A DNA stretch of 64,000 nucleotides from Biscogniauxia marginata (GCA_022695795.1 MU404091.1:62001-126000); one strand, 5' to 3'; positions 1-12,900 are shown, counted from the stretch's first letter. Numbers and translations: made by a program. Notes: generated by a model from the sequence alone, not told the origin.

Positions 1-215
1 ATCGCACAAGGCAATGCGATATGGGATAATTGATCTAAACCGTTCTCTATTGCCTTTTACCTCCCTGAACAGATTTCCGCGCCGGCGCATTACGCGCTGC
101 CGCGAGATCAGCACATTCACAACCCCCCCCCTCCTCCTCCCTCTCACCCTCTCCAGCACCATCACATCACCACGACAAGACTATCTACTAACACTGCCTC
201 TTCACAGCCGCCAAG

Positions 216-354
216 ATGAGAGCTAAGTGGAGAAAGAAGAGAGTTCGACGTCTCAAGCGTAAGAGAAGAAAGATGAGAGCCCGCAGGTATGTTCTCTCAC
301 TCCTGGCCCAGCCTACTCACTTTACTGACCAGAGACCCCTACAATAGCAAATAA
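216..354 (+). CDS. RPL41: 60S ribosomal protein eL41 (RPL41), two exons
   Basis: Exons 216-286 and 348-354; intron 287-347 has a GTATGT donor, a CTGAC branch site and an ACAATAG acceptor. The spliced product is 25 residues, starting MRAKWRKKRVRRLKRKRR and ending RARSK, which is the tiny, almost entirely basic eL41 peptide of the large ribosomal subunit. The last exon carries only seven coding bases (end of a Ser codon, Lys, stop), so automated callers usually miss it. A pyrimidine-rich stretch sits about 60-90 bases upstream, typical of ribosomal-protein genes. The identification rests on near-complete match to the family as I know it. An upstream acceptor at about 332 would give a longer, non-family C-terminus and is less likely. 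Confidence 0.95.
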
Positions 355-1440
355 ACACCTCACCTACTCGATCACAGCGTATCCTCATCGGAGCGCACCG
401 CATCAACATGACAAGCATCACCAAATTGCCACTCTCACATCCCGCACGCGGTACCGAAGTGATCCCACCACTGCTACGCAATCTCATGACCACACAGTCG
501 AATACTACGAAGAGTCGTGGGAAGGGATCAAGTAAACGGGCTGAAGCTATGGGATTTGGCAGTATGGCGAGGGCGAGCTCGCTTGGAGGACCGCTGGTCA
601 ATTACTATCGAGTGGATCATGAGTTGTGTTTGTGAAACACGGGACTATTAGCAGACGTGCTAGACATGTCCATGATCATTGCAACTGAAGAGAAAAAAAC
701 ATTGGGGAGTGATTTGCTAGGCAGCTGAATGGCAAATATGATCCTGCGACGTACTGTGTTGTCTCCAAACAAAGTGAATTTGTGCTTCTTTACCATTAAC
801 CAACAGGACAACTACAAAGATGATTGCTACCTAACGTAATACGTCGACGGATCTTTGCTTGCTTAAGTTCCATGCCTCGAGTCAATTCCATTACGTAGCA
901 CCTAAGCCAGGTGGGTTGGTCTGTTAAACAGATGGTATAAATCTATAGGTACCTAATGCTTTTTGATTGATCTGGTGGCCTTGAAGCAGCTATGACGTAT
1001 ATGTCAGGTGCACGATACTTGCAAAACAAAAAAAGAGAAATAAGAGAGTGAGAATAGGGAAAAGGATCTGTCTAGTTAGTCATTTACTTGGGTAGTTAAT
1101 TCTTTATTGACTGGCACAAGACAATTTCAATTGTCTCTTCCAGAGGCTCTTTCCACCTACTCTCCCCTCTTTTCTCAAGAATCAATGATAAAAGTGCTAA
1201 AGTGGTGCGCTAGACGAGCTGTTTGCAGCGGGACAAGTGTGGGGTTGTTTCACCGCCTGCCAAATCGGGGATCGATTTGAATTGACGGCAGATTCCAAAC
1301 TTTTTTTCCCTTTCCTTTTCTCTCTTTGCAAATATCCGTCCGAGCTACTAACTGCAGTGCCATCGTTGCATTGCTCCACCTTCCTTCGCCACTCAATTAA
1401 GACTTTCTGGTCTCATGAGTGAGTGTTTTTGTCCATCGTC
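355..1440. other. Intergenic, 3' of RPL41 and 5' of the A49 gene
   Basis: Only short, mutually overlapping reading frames without recognisable domains. The last 250 bases are pyrimidine-rich and probably form the promoter and leader of the A49 gene. I see no RNA gene here. Confidence 0.5.
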
Positions 1441-2925
1441 ATGGTCGACGGTAAAGTAAAAGAGAAAAAAAGAAAGCGAGCTGAGGAGGGCACTTCGCGC
1501 CCCAAGAAGAAGGCCGCTATCGAAACACCCTCTCAGCCTGCGCAACCGAGCACAATTAGGGTTTCCTCTGTCGAGACTGAGGCAAACTATCCACCGGTGA
1601 TAGGTGAGTCGGGCTCTATACGAGAAACCCCAAAATATCTGCTAATGCCTAGACACAGCAACGTCCTCTGGTCTCTGTATTCCCAAGTCGCTTAAGTTCC
1701 AGGCATACTCGAAATCGCAACCAGCAACATCGAAGTCGACATCGAAATCGAAGCGATCGAAAAATGCTGCCCCCTCCTCGAGTATTCTACTCCACTCGTC
1801 ATCACAAAATAAGATAGACTACACCGCGAAGGAAGAAGGACCGGGTGGTCGCGAATCTCACCTCAGACACTATGTTGGAATCTTCGACCCCAAGACTGGT
1901 CAATTGGCAGTCGTAGAAGCCAGGAAGATGGCGGTTCGGGGTCTTGTCCGGGCACAGCAGCCTGCTGAAGAAGACCTGAAGGAGCGTGATGTTTCCAAGG
2001 TACGTGCTCCACCTAGACTATGTCTATGGGTTGGCATCTAATCAATCTGTAGACGATGATGCAGCTTCGGACTGATCTCGGACAAGCCTTTGGTACCAAA
2101 AAAGCCAAGAAGGCCCTCGCAGCCATCACCGAAAACGCTATTGCACCGGAACAGGCAGTCGCCGATGCTGGTGGCAATCCACGAAAACTCAATGCTTCTT
2201 CTCAAGCCATGATGGAGTCGATTCAAGGAGTCGCGGCGGGTATGGCATCCAAAGAGGACCTCCAGGCTGCAGCCGATGCCGCCAAACCAGTCCCTCCAGG
2301 CAATTTCGATGCTCAGGAAATACAGGATGTCTACACCCCGGAAGGGCTAATAGGACCCGAGATATTAAACGGCATCCCTATCAAAGACTGGCAAGATGCT
2401 GTAAAGAAGGGCATCAATCAGAAAGAACCGAGTGCCTTCGTCGCTTCTCGGCTCAACGCGGTTGGAGGCGGGCCGAATCCAGTTCAGAGATTACGAACAC
2501 TTAGATACTTGGATCTCCTCATAAAATTCATCAAGAATACGAGACCTGGAAAGGAGAGAGGCACCAAGCTAATCCCCAAATCTGACAAATTGAGAGAGTT
2601 ACTGAGCCCAGCACCGCATGCCGTCGTGGAGAACATCAGGCGGAAATTCTCTTCTAGCGGAGTAATGAGAAAGTTCCACGTCGACTTGGTGTATACTTAT
2701 TGCTGTGCCCTGGCAGCAATCTTATGCAACTACAACTTCGAGACAAGCAAGATCCGGTTCGATTTGGGACTTGATGAGAAGCAATTTGCTCAGTACTTCC
2801 GGGAAATCGGCGGTAAGGCCAAAATTCTAGCAGGTGCCGAGAAAGGGACACGGGTGCAGCATGCCGTCTTAGCACTACCGCTAGAATTTCCTCAGGTCAG
2901 ATACCAACGTCCTCGCAGACAGTAA
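1441..2925 (+). CDS. RPA49: DNA-directed RNA polymerase I subunit A49 (RPA49-like)
   Basis: Three exons: 1441-1603, 1653-1999 and 2053-2925 (exon 2 could instead start at 1659, two residues shorter). The product is about 460 residues. A49 with A34.5 forms the TFIIF/TFIIE-like module of Pol I in the nucleolus and supports initiation and elongation on rDNA. The N-terminus is Lys/Arg-rich (KEKKRKR, RPKKKAA), nuclear-signal-like. Next comes the dimerisation region, with YVGIFDPKTGQLAVVEARKM, then the C-terminal tandem winged-helix region (LGQAFGTKKAKKAL; PEGLIGPEILNGIPIKDW; LDLLIKFIKNTRP). Length and order match fungal A49. The start was chosen because the ATG at 1441 precedes the basic N-terminus and continues in frame through the first donor. 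No lesions are visible. Confidence 0.9.
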
Positions 2926-3889
2926 TGTCTCTGTGAAGGCTACCGACCTTTAAGGATTTCGTCGCTGAGCTACATACTTCGCTATAGTGTGATCACAACT
3001 AGCGAGGGTTACAGACTAGATTAGCACCAATTAATCCGAGGTCGCCATTCTCACTCTGGCTGCGGCGGCAGTCGATATACTTATAGTAATCAATTTATAC
3101 CCATACCAGCTAAATATCTAAACGGAGCATATTCCACTACTATCTTCACAGATTGCGAGTCTCTTTCTGACCCTTCTAAATTTGCTAGTGGCCTCAAAAT
3201 AAGCCCATACTTGACCTGAATGCCCAGAACAGCTGTTGCTATTTTAATTATTTTTGGGCCCATGTACGGACGTAGTTCATACCCTAACCCCTTGCGCGCG
3301 TGACTTGACCGTGCGACGATGAGGCCCCGATCAAACAGGATAAGGGCTCCAACTTTCTTTTGAGACGGAGTGACGTTTCCTTGTAGGATAACTCTAAAGA
3401 CACCAGGAGAAAAAACCCTTTTGGGAAGAAAAGTGATTTTTTTCTTCTACCTAGTGCGGATCTTCTGTTTAACTTGACGATCTCCGTTCGCACTGAGTTA
3501 CGTTACTATCTCGTCGCTCTAAATCCTAATCCTGTAGGAGAGCAGGCGTCCCCCATTTTCTCCCATCTCCTGATTGTGCATGGGTATTCGGTGCCTGACC
3601 TAGATATCAAAAGACCCCTTCCCTACCCTTCCCTCCGCCCTCCCGGCGGGGGTTTCCCTGAACGCCTCGGTTCTAACTAGAGACCATCCCTTTTTTCTTC
3701 GTAAATTCTCTCCCCGGACACACACATATATGTATAGAAAAATAGACAATAGAAAGGTGCCTGGATGGAATGGCGAAAAGTAGGTAGACTAGGGAAAAAA
3801 AAAAATCAGGTCTTGGACTAGGCGAGACTTGCTCGCTGTTCATTACACTTGGACCGTTATCGTCGTGTATGGCGTGTGGTGGCATGCAA
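2926..3889. other. Intergenic between convergent genes
   Basis: This is the 3' space between the A49 gene (+) and the secreted-protein gene (-). It contains only short frames without domain resemblance and a few poly-T/poly-A runs (for example around 3436 and 3796). Confidence 0.5.
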
Positions 3890-5121
3890 TCAGGCGGGTG
3901 CGGCTGCCGGAGCTGCTTCTTCAACTGGGGCTTCCTCTGGGGCTGGAGCTTCTTCCGGTGCCGGGGCTTCTTCCGGTGCCGGAGTTGCTTCTGGGGCTGC
4001 GGGCTCCTCGGGAGCCGGGGCCGGAGCCGGAACCGCTACAGGTGCAGCTACGGCACCACCAGCCACCACGGCGGACTCCTTCTGCTGGATGATGGAGACG
4101 GAGGCGCCGTCGACGGAGACCTGCTGGAAGGACGTGAAGACCTGGGTGTTGAGGTTCAGGAAGGCGTTGGCGTTGCCCTGGTAGAAGCCGCAGTCCTGGA
4201 GGAAGGTGTCGGTGCTCTCGACGAACAGGTTGGCCTGGCCGGGGAGGATGATGGCGGCCGGGTCGGCGAAGACGATTTCGGTGCTCGGCGCGGCCGCGCC
4301 GATGGGCATGATCAGGCTCTGGTTCACCTGCCCGAAGGGCGCGCTCGGGTCCGCGCCCTGCAGCACCGGCGTCGCCGTCGGCGTGCTGACGGCGCTCGCC
4401 GAGGCCACGCCCGCGAGGAGGTCCGCCGGCGCCGTCGCCGACGCCCCGACCGTCATGGTCTGCGCGTCCGAGACCATCACCATGACCTCCTGCTCCGGCT
4501 TGCCGTTGTCGGCCAGGAGCTGGTTGACCAGGTACCGCTTCTGGCCCCCCTGGTCGGCCCGGCCGTCCACCAGCGTCGTGACGATGACGATGACGGTGTT
4601 CTAGGTGGGTTGATCGCGTGAGTTTGTTAGCTAAGTGCCGGGAAGAAGAAAAGAAAAAAAAAAAAAAGGGGGGGGGGAGGAAGGGGCAGAGAATCTCGAG
4701 TCTACTTACGGCCTGTAGGAATCGAGCCTTGAAGTGGTTTATCCGGATGTTGTCCTTGATCGTCTGCAGCTGAGTGATCAGGGCAAGTTCCGCCTGCACG
4801 AGCTGCGCGAACTGCTGCTCGGCCACCTGCTTCAGGGCGTCCAGCTCCGCCTGGTTGTCTTGTACGACGATGATGTTCGTCTCCTGTACCACTTGCTGGA
4901 TGATGAGGGGGGCGCGTTTCTGCGCTCGTGTCTTCCACTTCAGCCCCCGCCCTGCTGGGGACGGTAGCACTCCATCTCTCGGACTCGGGGCTGGACGTTA
5001 TGTTAGCCTTAGGGATCTTAGGATAGCAGGTGGCTCTCTATATAAGAGAGGAGGCTAGCTAACCTGAGGCGGCGAGAGATATTAGACCCAAGAGGGTGGC
5101 ACAGGCATGTTGATAACGCAT
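3890..5121 (-). CDS. Predicted secreted protein with coiled-coil and Ala/Pro/Glu-rich tail, function unknown
   Basis: Three exons on the minus strand: 5121-5064, 4990-4710 and 4600-3890; the product is 349 residues. Donors are GTTAGC and GTAAGT, acceptors TCCAG and ACCTAG, and phases agree. Residues 1-20 form a classical signal peptide (MRYQHACATLLGLISLAASA, then PSP). Residues about 45-110 are Gln/Glu/Ala/Leu-rich and predicted coiled coil (DNQAELDALKQVAEQQFAQ). Residues about 120-280 form a hydrophobic, beta-rich, Thr/Val/Ala segment. The last 60 residues are low complexity, with APAPEE/APEEAP repeats. I do not recognise an enzyme family; a cell-wall or extracellular structural role is only a guess. 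The coding exons are much more GC-rich than the flanks. A long polyT/polyC run lies in intron 2 (about 4650-4680). Confidence 0.75.
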
Positions 5122-7325
5122 CGTAAGTAAATGAACTTGAGGCTTTCCGGAAGCTGAGCAATGAACGTATGAGAAAGCCTATCAAAGGACTGTGGGCGAA
5201 GAAAAAAGAATAATCCAACAAAGACCAGAAGCTTATGAAGGAAGTAGCAGAATCGAAGGAGGTGAGGCTGCCGCTCGAGGGCGCCGTGAGGGGGATAGAA
5301 GTAGTAAGACGAAGCGAGAGAGATTGACCAGAAGGCGATCTTACGATGAGCAGTAAGACGATCGATTTCCCCCCCTCTTCATGCGAGGGTGATCATGTTT
5401 TCTGATATACATACAACTCCTGTCGTGATCACGACGATCTTGGAATCGCTGGCTCTCCCCCGTCCCTCCGGAATGTAGCTCATCCGGTCAATCACCAAGA
5501 GAATCAGGGTCTGTATGATTTTCACATGTTCCAGACAACTACCTAGCTAACTTGAGGCTCGTAGCCTAATCCGCTTAAGCAATCCTCGGCATGCATGCAA
5601 TATGCAAGGGCTTGGCTGGGTTGCCCGCTTCTCTCCCATGTGCCGTGCTAGGGCCCTTTTTGTGATTTACCTAGCTTTACAGACGTTCTGGACGACGGGC
5701 AAAGTACCTAGGGTCCGAGAGATGTCTCTGTCCTAAGTGGGCGGTTACGCCCTGGAGTCCAAACTCGTGCTGTGCTGTGCCCTAGGCTCGGCGCAGGCAG
5801 GAAGAAATAGGCATGTAGGTCGTATGGAAGTTTTGCGACGATGACCCCGGCCATCAAGTCAGGACAGACGACAATGATCACAGCAAGCAACCGTGCGTTG
5901 CCAGTAGCTCTCCCCTATCGACTACGTTCCAGCCAATCAGCGCGCACGCAGCGCGACCCCCCTGTCTGCAGACAAGAGGGGGATTTTCGAGACCCACGTG
6001 AAACGAGGCTCGTCTTGAACGCTTCTTGGACGACCTCACTAGATCTCCATGCAGGGAATTTGGGACGGCAAAGCGGCACCATCAGACAGATCAATGGGCC
6101 ACCCATGATGTTTGGATGGTGAATCATTGATGATTGGCGTGCACATCACGGTCATTCCCCAGGCGGATCAGAACCATGATGCGAGTCACTACCGAGGAAG
6201 GAATTGCCGTCGGTATGTATTTATATACTCACGGCGATCGTCCGAGCTGGCATCAATCCCGCCGAGTATTGTCGTCGAGAGAGGCAATGAATATTTTCTA
6301 GACAAGACCTGCTGGCTGTACATCAACGTTGCTCTTCAGAGTGGCTGAGCTGGTATGTCCATCGACAGGTGGTGCGAACCACCTTTGAGACGCCAGCCCC
6401 CAGTTTTGCATTGGAAACTTGGATGAACTATTTACTGTATGTAGCGGGTGAACCCCCGTTGCTTCCTCCCCTCATCTCTATGCCTTGAAATACCTGACCT
6501 ACAGGCTTGGCTATTTATTTTTGACGCTTGTCTGGGCCATATCCTGTATATAGGTATGCCCAATCGAAACACTTAAGAGAGGGCTGTGTATTTAGACGTC
6601 ACGGAACCCGGCGGTAAGTTACAAAACTGGAAAAGTCCGATCTCCCATTCGATCGTCTGAAACGCTGCTTAACTTTATCTCTATTCGTCGCAACTATGGT
6701 GTGTCTACAGGGTCAGATACCGGCGTCAGCCCACCACTTAGGATCTCTTCTGGAGTATTAGAGGATAAATCCATATGGGTTAGGTGAATTTTAGGACACA
6801 AGTTTCGCGCTTGTAACTTTCGATGCTAAAACACATGTCGTATTGTCTTGTGTGCCCGACATACACAGAAACTACGCCTCGAGGCATGTAGAGTCGCCCG
6901 ATATTCCAATTACACACTTGTAGGAGATCTATCTATCTAGCCTGTACTCTACGACTTTACATAGTCCTTGCGAACTCTCACAATTCTGTTGTGCAGGTGG
7001 CCATGGCTACCAATCCCCCGAGCTATTCAGCTCAAACCCTATCTTCCAAGTAAAGAATGTCAGAATATCAAGGTCGGCACTTGGTATTCTAGGTTGATAC
7101 CTATATAGGGCCACGGTGTCCACCATCGTGATACATATATTGATCCTTTCTATCAGATTCACTGATGTTTCTGTCAGAAGATAAGGATTTATACATTTCG
7201 CTCCTGCTGGTTGCAGAACTATCGGGAGGCGGTTAGCGAGGTTTCACCACCCTGGAACCCCAGGAGACTGGCAGTCTAGCAGCAGGCCAGTCAGTAGACC
7301 AGGCTACCAGCAGGGAGCTGGAATT
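5122..7325. other. Long intergenic region, no gene recognised
   Basis: About 2.2 kb between the secreted-protein gene and the Ade4-type gene. Short frames around 5841-6122 and 6112-6348 show no domain, no splice-consistent extension and no signal peptide. A cluster of small inverted motifs (CCAGG, GCAG, CTGG) lies at 7245-7322, just beyond the stop of the Ade4-type gene. Confidence 0.45.
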
Positions 7326-10077
7326 TTATCTTTCATGAATGGAAAGTTCGCTTGCAATGTTGTGAAGACTGTCAAGGTATCAATCAGCAGATGTTACTCA
7401 AAAGTGTATCGTTAGCAGTCACATACTTAATGTCGTCTCGGTATTCTGGGCTCTTCATACCGCTCCCAACAGCACCGTCATCCTCTGATTGCCCCTGTTG
7501 GCCAGGTGACACATTCACGGGTCCGCTACTCGCAACCAGCATTGCTTTTCCCGCGCCCGCCTCTTCCTCTACCGCAATCTTGCCTTTCTTCCCTCGCACC
7601 CGGCTAAGGTGCTCGAAATAACCTTCGGGCACTTCGGTGATGTACTTCCCGCAGAAAACTCCCACCTCAAAGTCTGTGACCTTGCTCTCGCCCTCGGTCG
7701 CCTCAATGCACGCAGCTTTGAGGTCCTCAAGACTCTGGAAGATGACCTCGTGGGCGTTAATATGCTGGGCAATTTCCTGCCGTGTCTTGCCATGCGCGAC
7801 GAGTTCTGTAGTCCCAAGTCAGCAGATTTCTACAAGGCCTCACAGGGGCCATCATTCAGGGTGCCAATTCTCACCAGCAGGGTCGGCGAGATCTATGCCG
7901 TACTTTGAAAGGATCAAGTTAGCGCCTTTCTAACCCGATATCGGAAAACATCTCGTACGTACAATGTGTGGATGTGTGATTTCCGGAGAGCATGAGACAA
8001 AATAAACGCGAGCGGCTCCCGCTTCTCTAGCCATTTGAACCTAGAACCACAAAAGTCAGCAATCTCCTTGCTTGGGGGGAATTATGGATTCGATATAGCG
8101 TAGCTTGGTCCTATAGCAAAACCTTACTAGTCATAGTGGAAAGAGCTACATACGATCTCGCGTGAAGTTACACCTCTCACCAAGGAGTCGTCGACCAGGC
8201 ATATGTTTTTGCCTTTAAACTCAGACTCAATGGGTGAAAGTTTCCGACGAACGCCTTTCTGCCGCGCTTCTTGACCTGGCAAAATGAAGGTCCGGTAGAC
8301 TAAAATCTCTGTTACTATAGATTTCGCAGGTTGACTGTCGCTATGCATACCATAGCGATTTTTTACAAATGCATTCGAATACGGCTTATTCAGGTGCTTA
8401 GCTAAGATGGCTGCCGCAGTATTGCTAGTCTATTCGTAAAAGTTAGTGATTAATTGCTAATTTCAACTTTTAGGGTGTCTCGAAAAAGGTACGGTGAAGA
8501 ATTGCTTACCTCTGGAACAGGGATAACTTGAATATAATAAGTCAGTATATTCTGCGCAAATGCATATAGCCAGTCTTTTACCTAATATTTCAAAAATGAT
8601 AGTAGGCTCAGTGTAATGTTACGTACCGACATCAATCTCCTGGATTCCACTTTCTCCTAGAGTTTCCCTCATCTTTTTCGCCAGCTTGACTCCCATATTT
8701 TGTCGACTACGATAGACAGATATGCCATCAATATAGCTGTCGGGGCGGGCGAAGTATACAAATTCAAAAAGATCTGGCGTATACGATCTTCTCTCCACGA
8801 TTTGACGGAAGTGGACAATACCACCTTTCTCCACGAAAACCGCCTCCCCTGGAAGAACATGGTGAATATCGGTGAAGCCAAGCTGCCTCAAGGCAACAGA
8901 TTCCGAGGCGAAGAAATAATCTTTCGTTCCTTCCAAAGTCTGCGATGGCCGTGATCCGAGGCAAAGTGGCCGAATGCCGTTCGCATCTCTGGAATTAAAT
9001 AGGTAAGTTAAACACCTAATACGCACATAAACAAGTCGAACAACTTACCTGAAACCTAAAATCCCAAAGCCTGTGATCATCGCAGTGCACGCGAAAGCCC
9101 CTTGACACTTTGAGTACACGTCACGTAGTGCGGTAAAGACGTCGTCTACATTAGCTCGAGCTTTGCCAAGTTCGTTAAGGGCATATGCGAAAACATTTAG
9201 CCTATAAAAGTCCGGGGTTAGTAGATCACAAGATTAAGGTATGCCCCTTTATATAAACAGTCTAGAATTTTCTCTAGTTCCCCGGCCATGTTGATTTTCA
9301 CGCCGAAAAAGAAAAAAAGAAAAAAGACCTACAGGAGCTCCGAATCTGAATCCGAGTTCACGTGCCGGCGAGCTTCTACATCTAAAAAATCGCGAAGGTA
9401 TCCGGTATTCACCAGATTCCCGTTTACGCTCATAGACAGTCCAAACGGCGAGTTAACATAAAAGGGTTGCGCTAAGAAATATAAGCCAGAAGTTATAGAA
9501 AAGTTTTTTTTTTTAAATAAATAGCATTTAATGGAGAATATTTACCTTCGGACCTATAATTTCAAAGCCTTATTAGCAGATTCTTAGAACTATAGTAGTC
9601 CTCGAAGTAAGCACGTACGCCGATGATGTTCCGGCCGTCGGGTATCTTAGGTGGCTTATCCCCTGCCCTACTTCAGTATGACTGACTAAGATGAGCTAGA
9701 GATTATTATTACCATGTAACCGGGCAAATGTTGGATACGTCTGCCCTCGGCGAACACCTTGGCAGCCATCCCATTGCCTTTGCATTGGTAGACTCTTCCG
9801 CCCTGGCATACCGTTATGCCGGCAGCATCTTGTCCCCGCTGTTTGGGATGTCAGTGTCAGCGCCAGCGCTGCCGAATATATCGAGATATAGAGAGTTCAT
9901 TAGGGGTAACTGACGTGCTGGAGAAAGTATAGGGATTCATGCAATTCGATAGCGGCCGTAGTGGCTTTCGTATCGCCAAGCTGAGGTTAGTGTAAGCTTG
10001 GGCTGTTCTCAGTAATATAGATTGCTTTGAAAGATGAGGGAGCAGAGACGAACCAGTAGGCCGGCAACACCACACAT
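7326..10077 (-). CDS. ADE4: Amidophosphoribosyltransferase (glutamine PRPP amidotransferase), 15 exons
   Basis: Exons: 10077-10054, 9980-9915, 9838-9713, 9662-9619, 9553-9546, 9471-9333, 9201-9049, 8988-8627, 8526-8510, 8429-8351, 8299-8154, 8040-7963, 7902-7875, 7805-7427, 7368-7326. All phases agree, giving 563 residues with no internal stop. It catalyses the first committed step of purine synthesis: PRPP + glutamine to phosphoribosylamine. MCGVAGLL supplies the N-terminal Cys nucleophile. [25 protein letters not shown] and NGNLVN form the glutaminase domain. Residues about 372-385 ([14 protein letters not shown]) are the PRPP-binding loop of the phosphoribosyltransferase domain. The C-terminus ([13 protein letters not shown], later DDINLHNIA) matches fungal Ade4. 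Oddities: 8-nt and 17-nt microexons, far more introns than I expect in fungal ADE4, a GTTCGT first donor, and VNGNL where HNGNL is usual. It may be a divergent paralogue rather than the housekeeping copy. Confidence 0.88.
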
Positions 10078-12900
10078 TTCGCAGCAATTTTACCGAGTAC
10101 GACTCGATGACGGGTACTGATAGTTTGTGCGGTGCAATAATGCGTTCTACTCGTGTAAGTCGACCAATCCAGACTTGTCGTGATTAAAGATCGAAGATTA
10201 AAGAGGCAGAATCTTTAAGCCTCAACTTGTATGGAGAGGGTTTTTTTTAAACTGTGGGGCCGGCTAGTCATATGCCCGGCGGGGCTTTTCTCCGGCCGGA
10301 GCTGCGAATGTAAGTTCGGAATCTCCATAAAACTAAGTTCTTGGCACGGACGACTCGCACCTGTACCTAATGGGGCCAAAGTTCACAGAACCCGGAAAAG
10401 ACCCCACGCCTGGGCCCATTGACTGCTGGAGATACATGCTCCACTATACTCTCATCAAGGTTCTGTACATTCAAGTTTACATCTCTATACATACTAATTT
10501 TATAACAGCTACAAGCACGGATGTTTAAGTCCGTGTGCATTTCTCTACTCCAAAGATGTGTTAATGGAAACTTGTAGATCAAATTCATACTTTGGAGATC
10601 GAAAAGCAGGTACCCATTTTCACCCCTCACGGTGGTATACACACTCTACACTCAAGGCAAGGGCATAAAGCTGGGCTGAAATTAGGGCCATGTTCACAAG
10701 CAATATGTTTATTCAATGTGCAAGTGTGTTCTGCGTAGGAACAAAGAGAGTGTTTTGTATGTAAGAAGACCACTGTCCGTGTATCTCTGGTGCTTTCTCT
10801 TCGCGCAACAACTATGTTTGTACACCCCTTTTAGGTCCGCATCATGATAACACCTGATGCCCGGGATATACTTGCTTCTACACTGTTCATTGAAGCTGAT
10901 GAGGACAGTCGAATATATTATGAATTGGATGTTAACTGAGATCACTGAGACTGTTTTGCTTCTGAATCCTGGGAGCATCTTGTGGTGAAGCTCTTGACTC
11001 AAATAAAACAAGTATTGGCCTGGAATAAGAACCCTACTTAATCCATTCTTATAAGTGAGATAGTATAAATACGACAAATATAGTAGACGGGGCGCTTGTG
11101 AAGTCAGGTTGACTCTATACACCGAAATACCGCATTGGGCGGACTATTCTTGCCAGTACATCTAGACACGATAATGTTGCTTCTACTGCTCATATAAAAA
11201 GTCAGAAGCCAAAGTAATCGCCGTATGATTAACTATTCGGGTAGGAGTATCATCACCCAAAATTTAACCGACTTCATCGTCATGGTGAAGCATGGGGTGG
11301 TCATTCGAGAATAAGATGAGTTTGCGCTATTGTCTCTTGTTTTTAGTATTTGTCTGAGCTGTCCAATGACTCGTTGATCAACCGAGGCTTGTGGCGTCAC
11401 CAGGGTAAGCGTCTGACTGCTATAATAGGTATACTGTATCTATTATTATTGACTAACTTAGTGCTTACGTGGGAGGAAGTTAAATCCTACTACGAGTTTA
11501 TTTCAAGGATAATATACTGTTGGACTTAGAATATCTGATCTTCGGACTTTACGTAGGAAACATTATGTCCGGCCTGTAAGAGATGCATGTTAACTCTATG
11601 GCCCTACTATACACATAATATTGATGCCTGCTGATAACAGTCTCTTAAGTCCTCGACAGCAAGCCAAGAACCTACATACTAAAGCCCAGGTCTCAATTAG
11701 CCATGGTCGGTGGATTTTGACAATAGACTTACTTCCCCGCCTACAAGTCTTCTGTTACCCGCTGGCCAACACCTGCCTAATTCATTGGTATTACAATGAC
11801 ATCTCATGGTTGAGATATATTACTCATCATCTAGTGTAACCGTGTTATGACCCACACACACTATCTCTCATATGGAGTCATTAGGAGGGGTTAGGCTGGA
11901 ATGATAAAGCACCTCAACTCATTGGGCTGGAATGAAGGGAAGCTCGGCAATAATAACGGATTTAGTCAGCGCCCAATTAGGCAATGTACGCTAGTATAAG
12001 TAAAGGCTCCTGAACCCCAGGTCGAAAAGAAGACCCTTAGAAGGTCAAGGCTCGACCTGATAAAATATATTGCTATTTTCTGGCATCAACTGAGACCCCG
12101 TAACAAACCGGGCTGAATGTCATAAGGTAGCTAAGTTCAGCCATGTTCTTAAGTGTAGTTAAAGTGAGTGCCTCTTAAACCCGGCCATCTACTGTCCGGT
12201 ATACAATAGTCTTCTTGTCGTATTAATGGGCCATTTCAATAGGTAAATACCTGCCAATAAAAGGATCAAGATTAGGAATACTATGATTCATGCCAACCTA
12301 GCCCCAGCAAGCCTCCAAGGGGCCGCAACAATTGCTAGAGCTACTCGCATCACATCACCCCAACTGGTCAATATTATAAAGTTAGAAGACATTGAGAGAA
12401 GAGGTATAGTAAATGTCAGAAGCCTTGCAAATGGTGTAACAAGAGTAGGTACTCCAGAAACAAATGAGCTCTTTGAGCATAGAATAGCCGTCCACCCACG
12501 TATCTTTAGCCCCAGCCATTTGTGCAACAGCAACGTTATTACCTATCCAAAAATGGGCTTGCATAATGACAGTAAATCCGTTTTTGATGGTGTCAGTATA
12601 CAGTGTGGACATTGCGTGCGTGACTGCTTAATATACTGATGGCATCACAAGTGGATCCGACTATAATTTCTTTGGGGTTCTTACTGTATCCGGTAATTCC
12701 TGCCAGTGACAACTGGGCCTAGGTAGCATGTATGCAGGGAATTCCGGGCTCCGCATTCCCATTTGTGATGATATTAAATGGTGGCGTTTCTCCGCAAAGT
12801 TATAGAAAATACGTCCTGGAACGCGTCACTCAACTTCTAGGCACCTTGATTTCATACACCAGGCCCTAAGTTTTTGAGCTCCCCATCGACTTGAAACATC
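10078..12900. other. AT-rich intergenic region, possible degraded sequence
   Basis: No complete gene recognised. Overlapping frames exist on both strands at 12283-12639. The plus frame (LEDIERRGIVNVRSLANGV, then TPETNEL) loosely resembles the C-terminal motif of ketopantoate-reductase-like proteins, but it has no N-terminal partner and I cannot support a call. The rest (10709-11122, 11621-11839) is AT-rich with spurious frames, consistent with old degenerate DNA. Confidence 0.4.

Noticed and set aside
3869..4621. Long plus-strand frame of 250 residues over the secreted-protein gene
   Set aside because: It is the antisense shadow of a GC-rich exon; the minus strand has signal peptide, splice sites and consistent phases.
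12283..12639. Overlapping open frames on both strands, one with a loose ketopantoate-reductase-like motif
   Set aside because: No N-terminal Rossmann half nearby, no splice-consistent extension, and both strands are open, which fits chance in AT-rich DNA. A profile search could reopen it.
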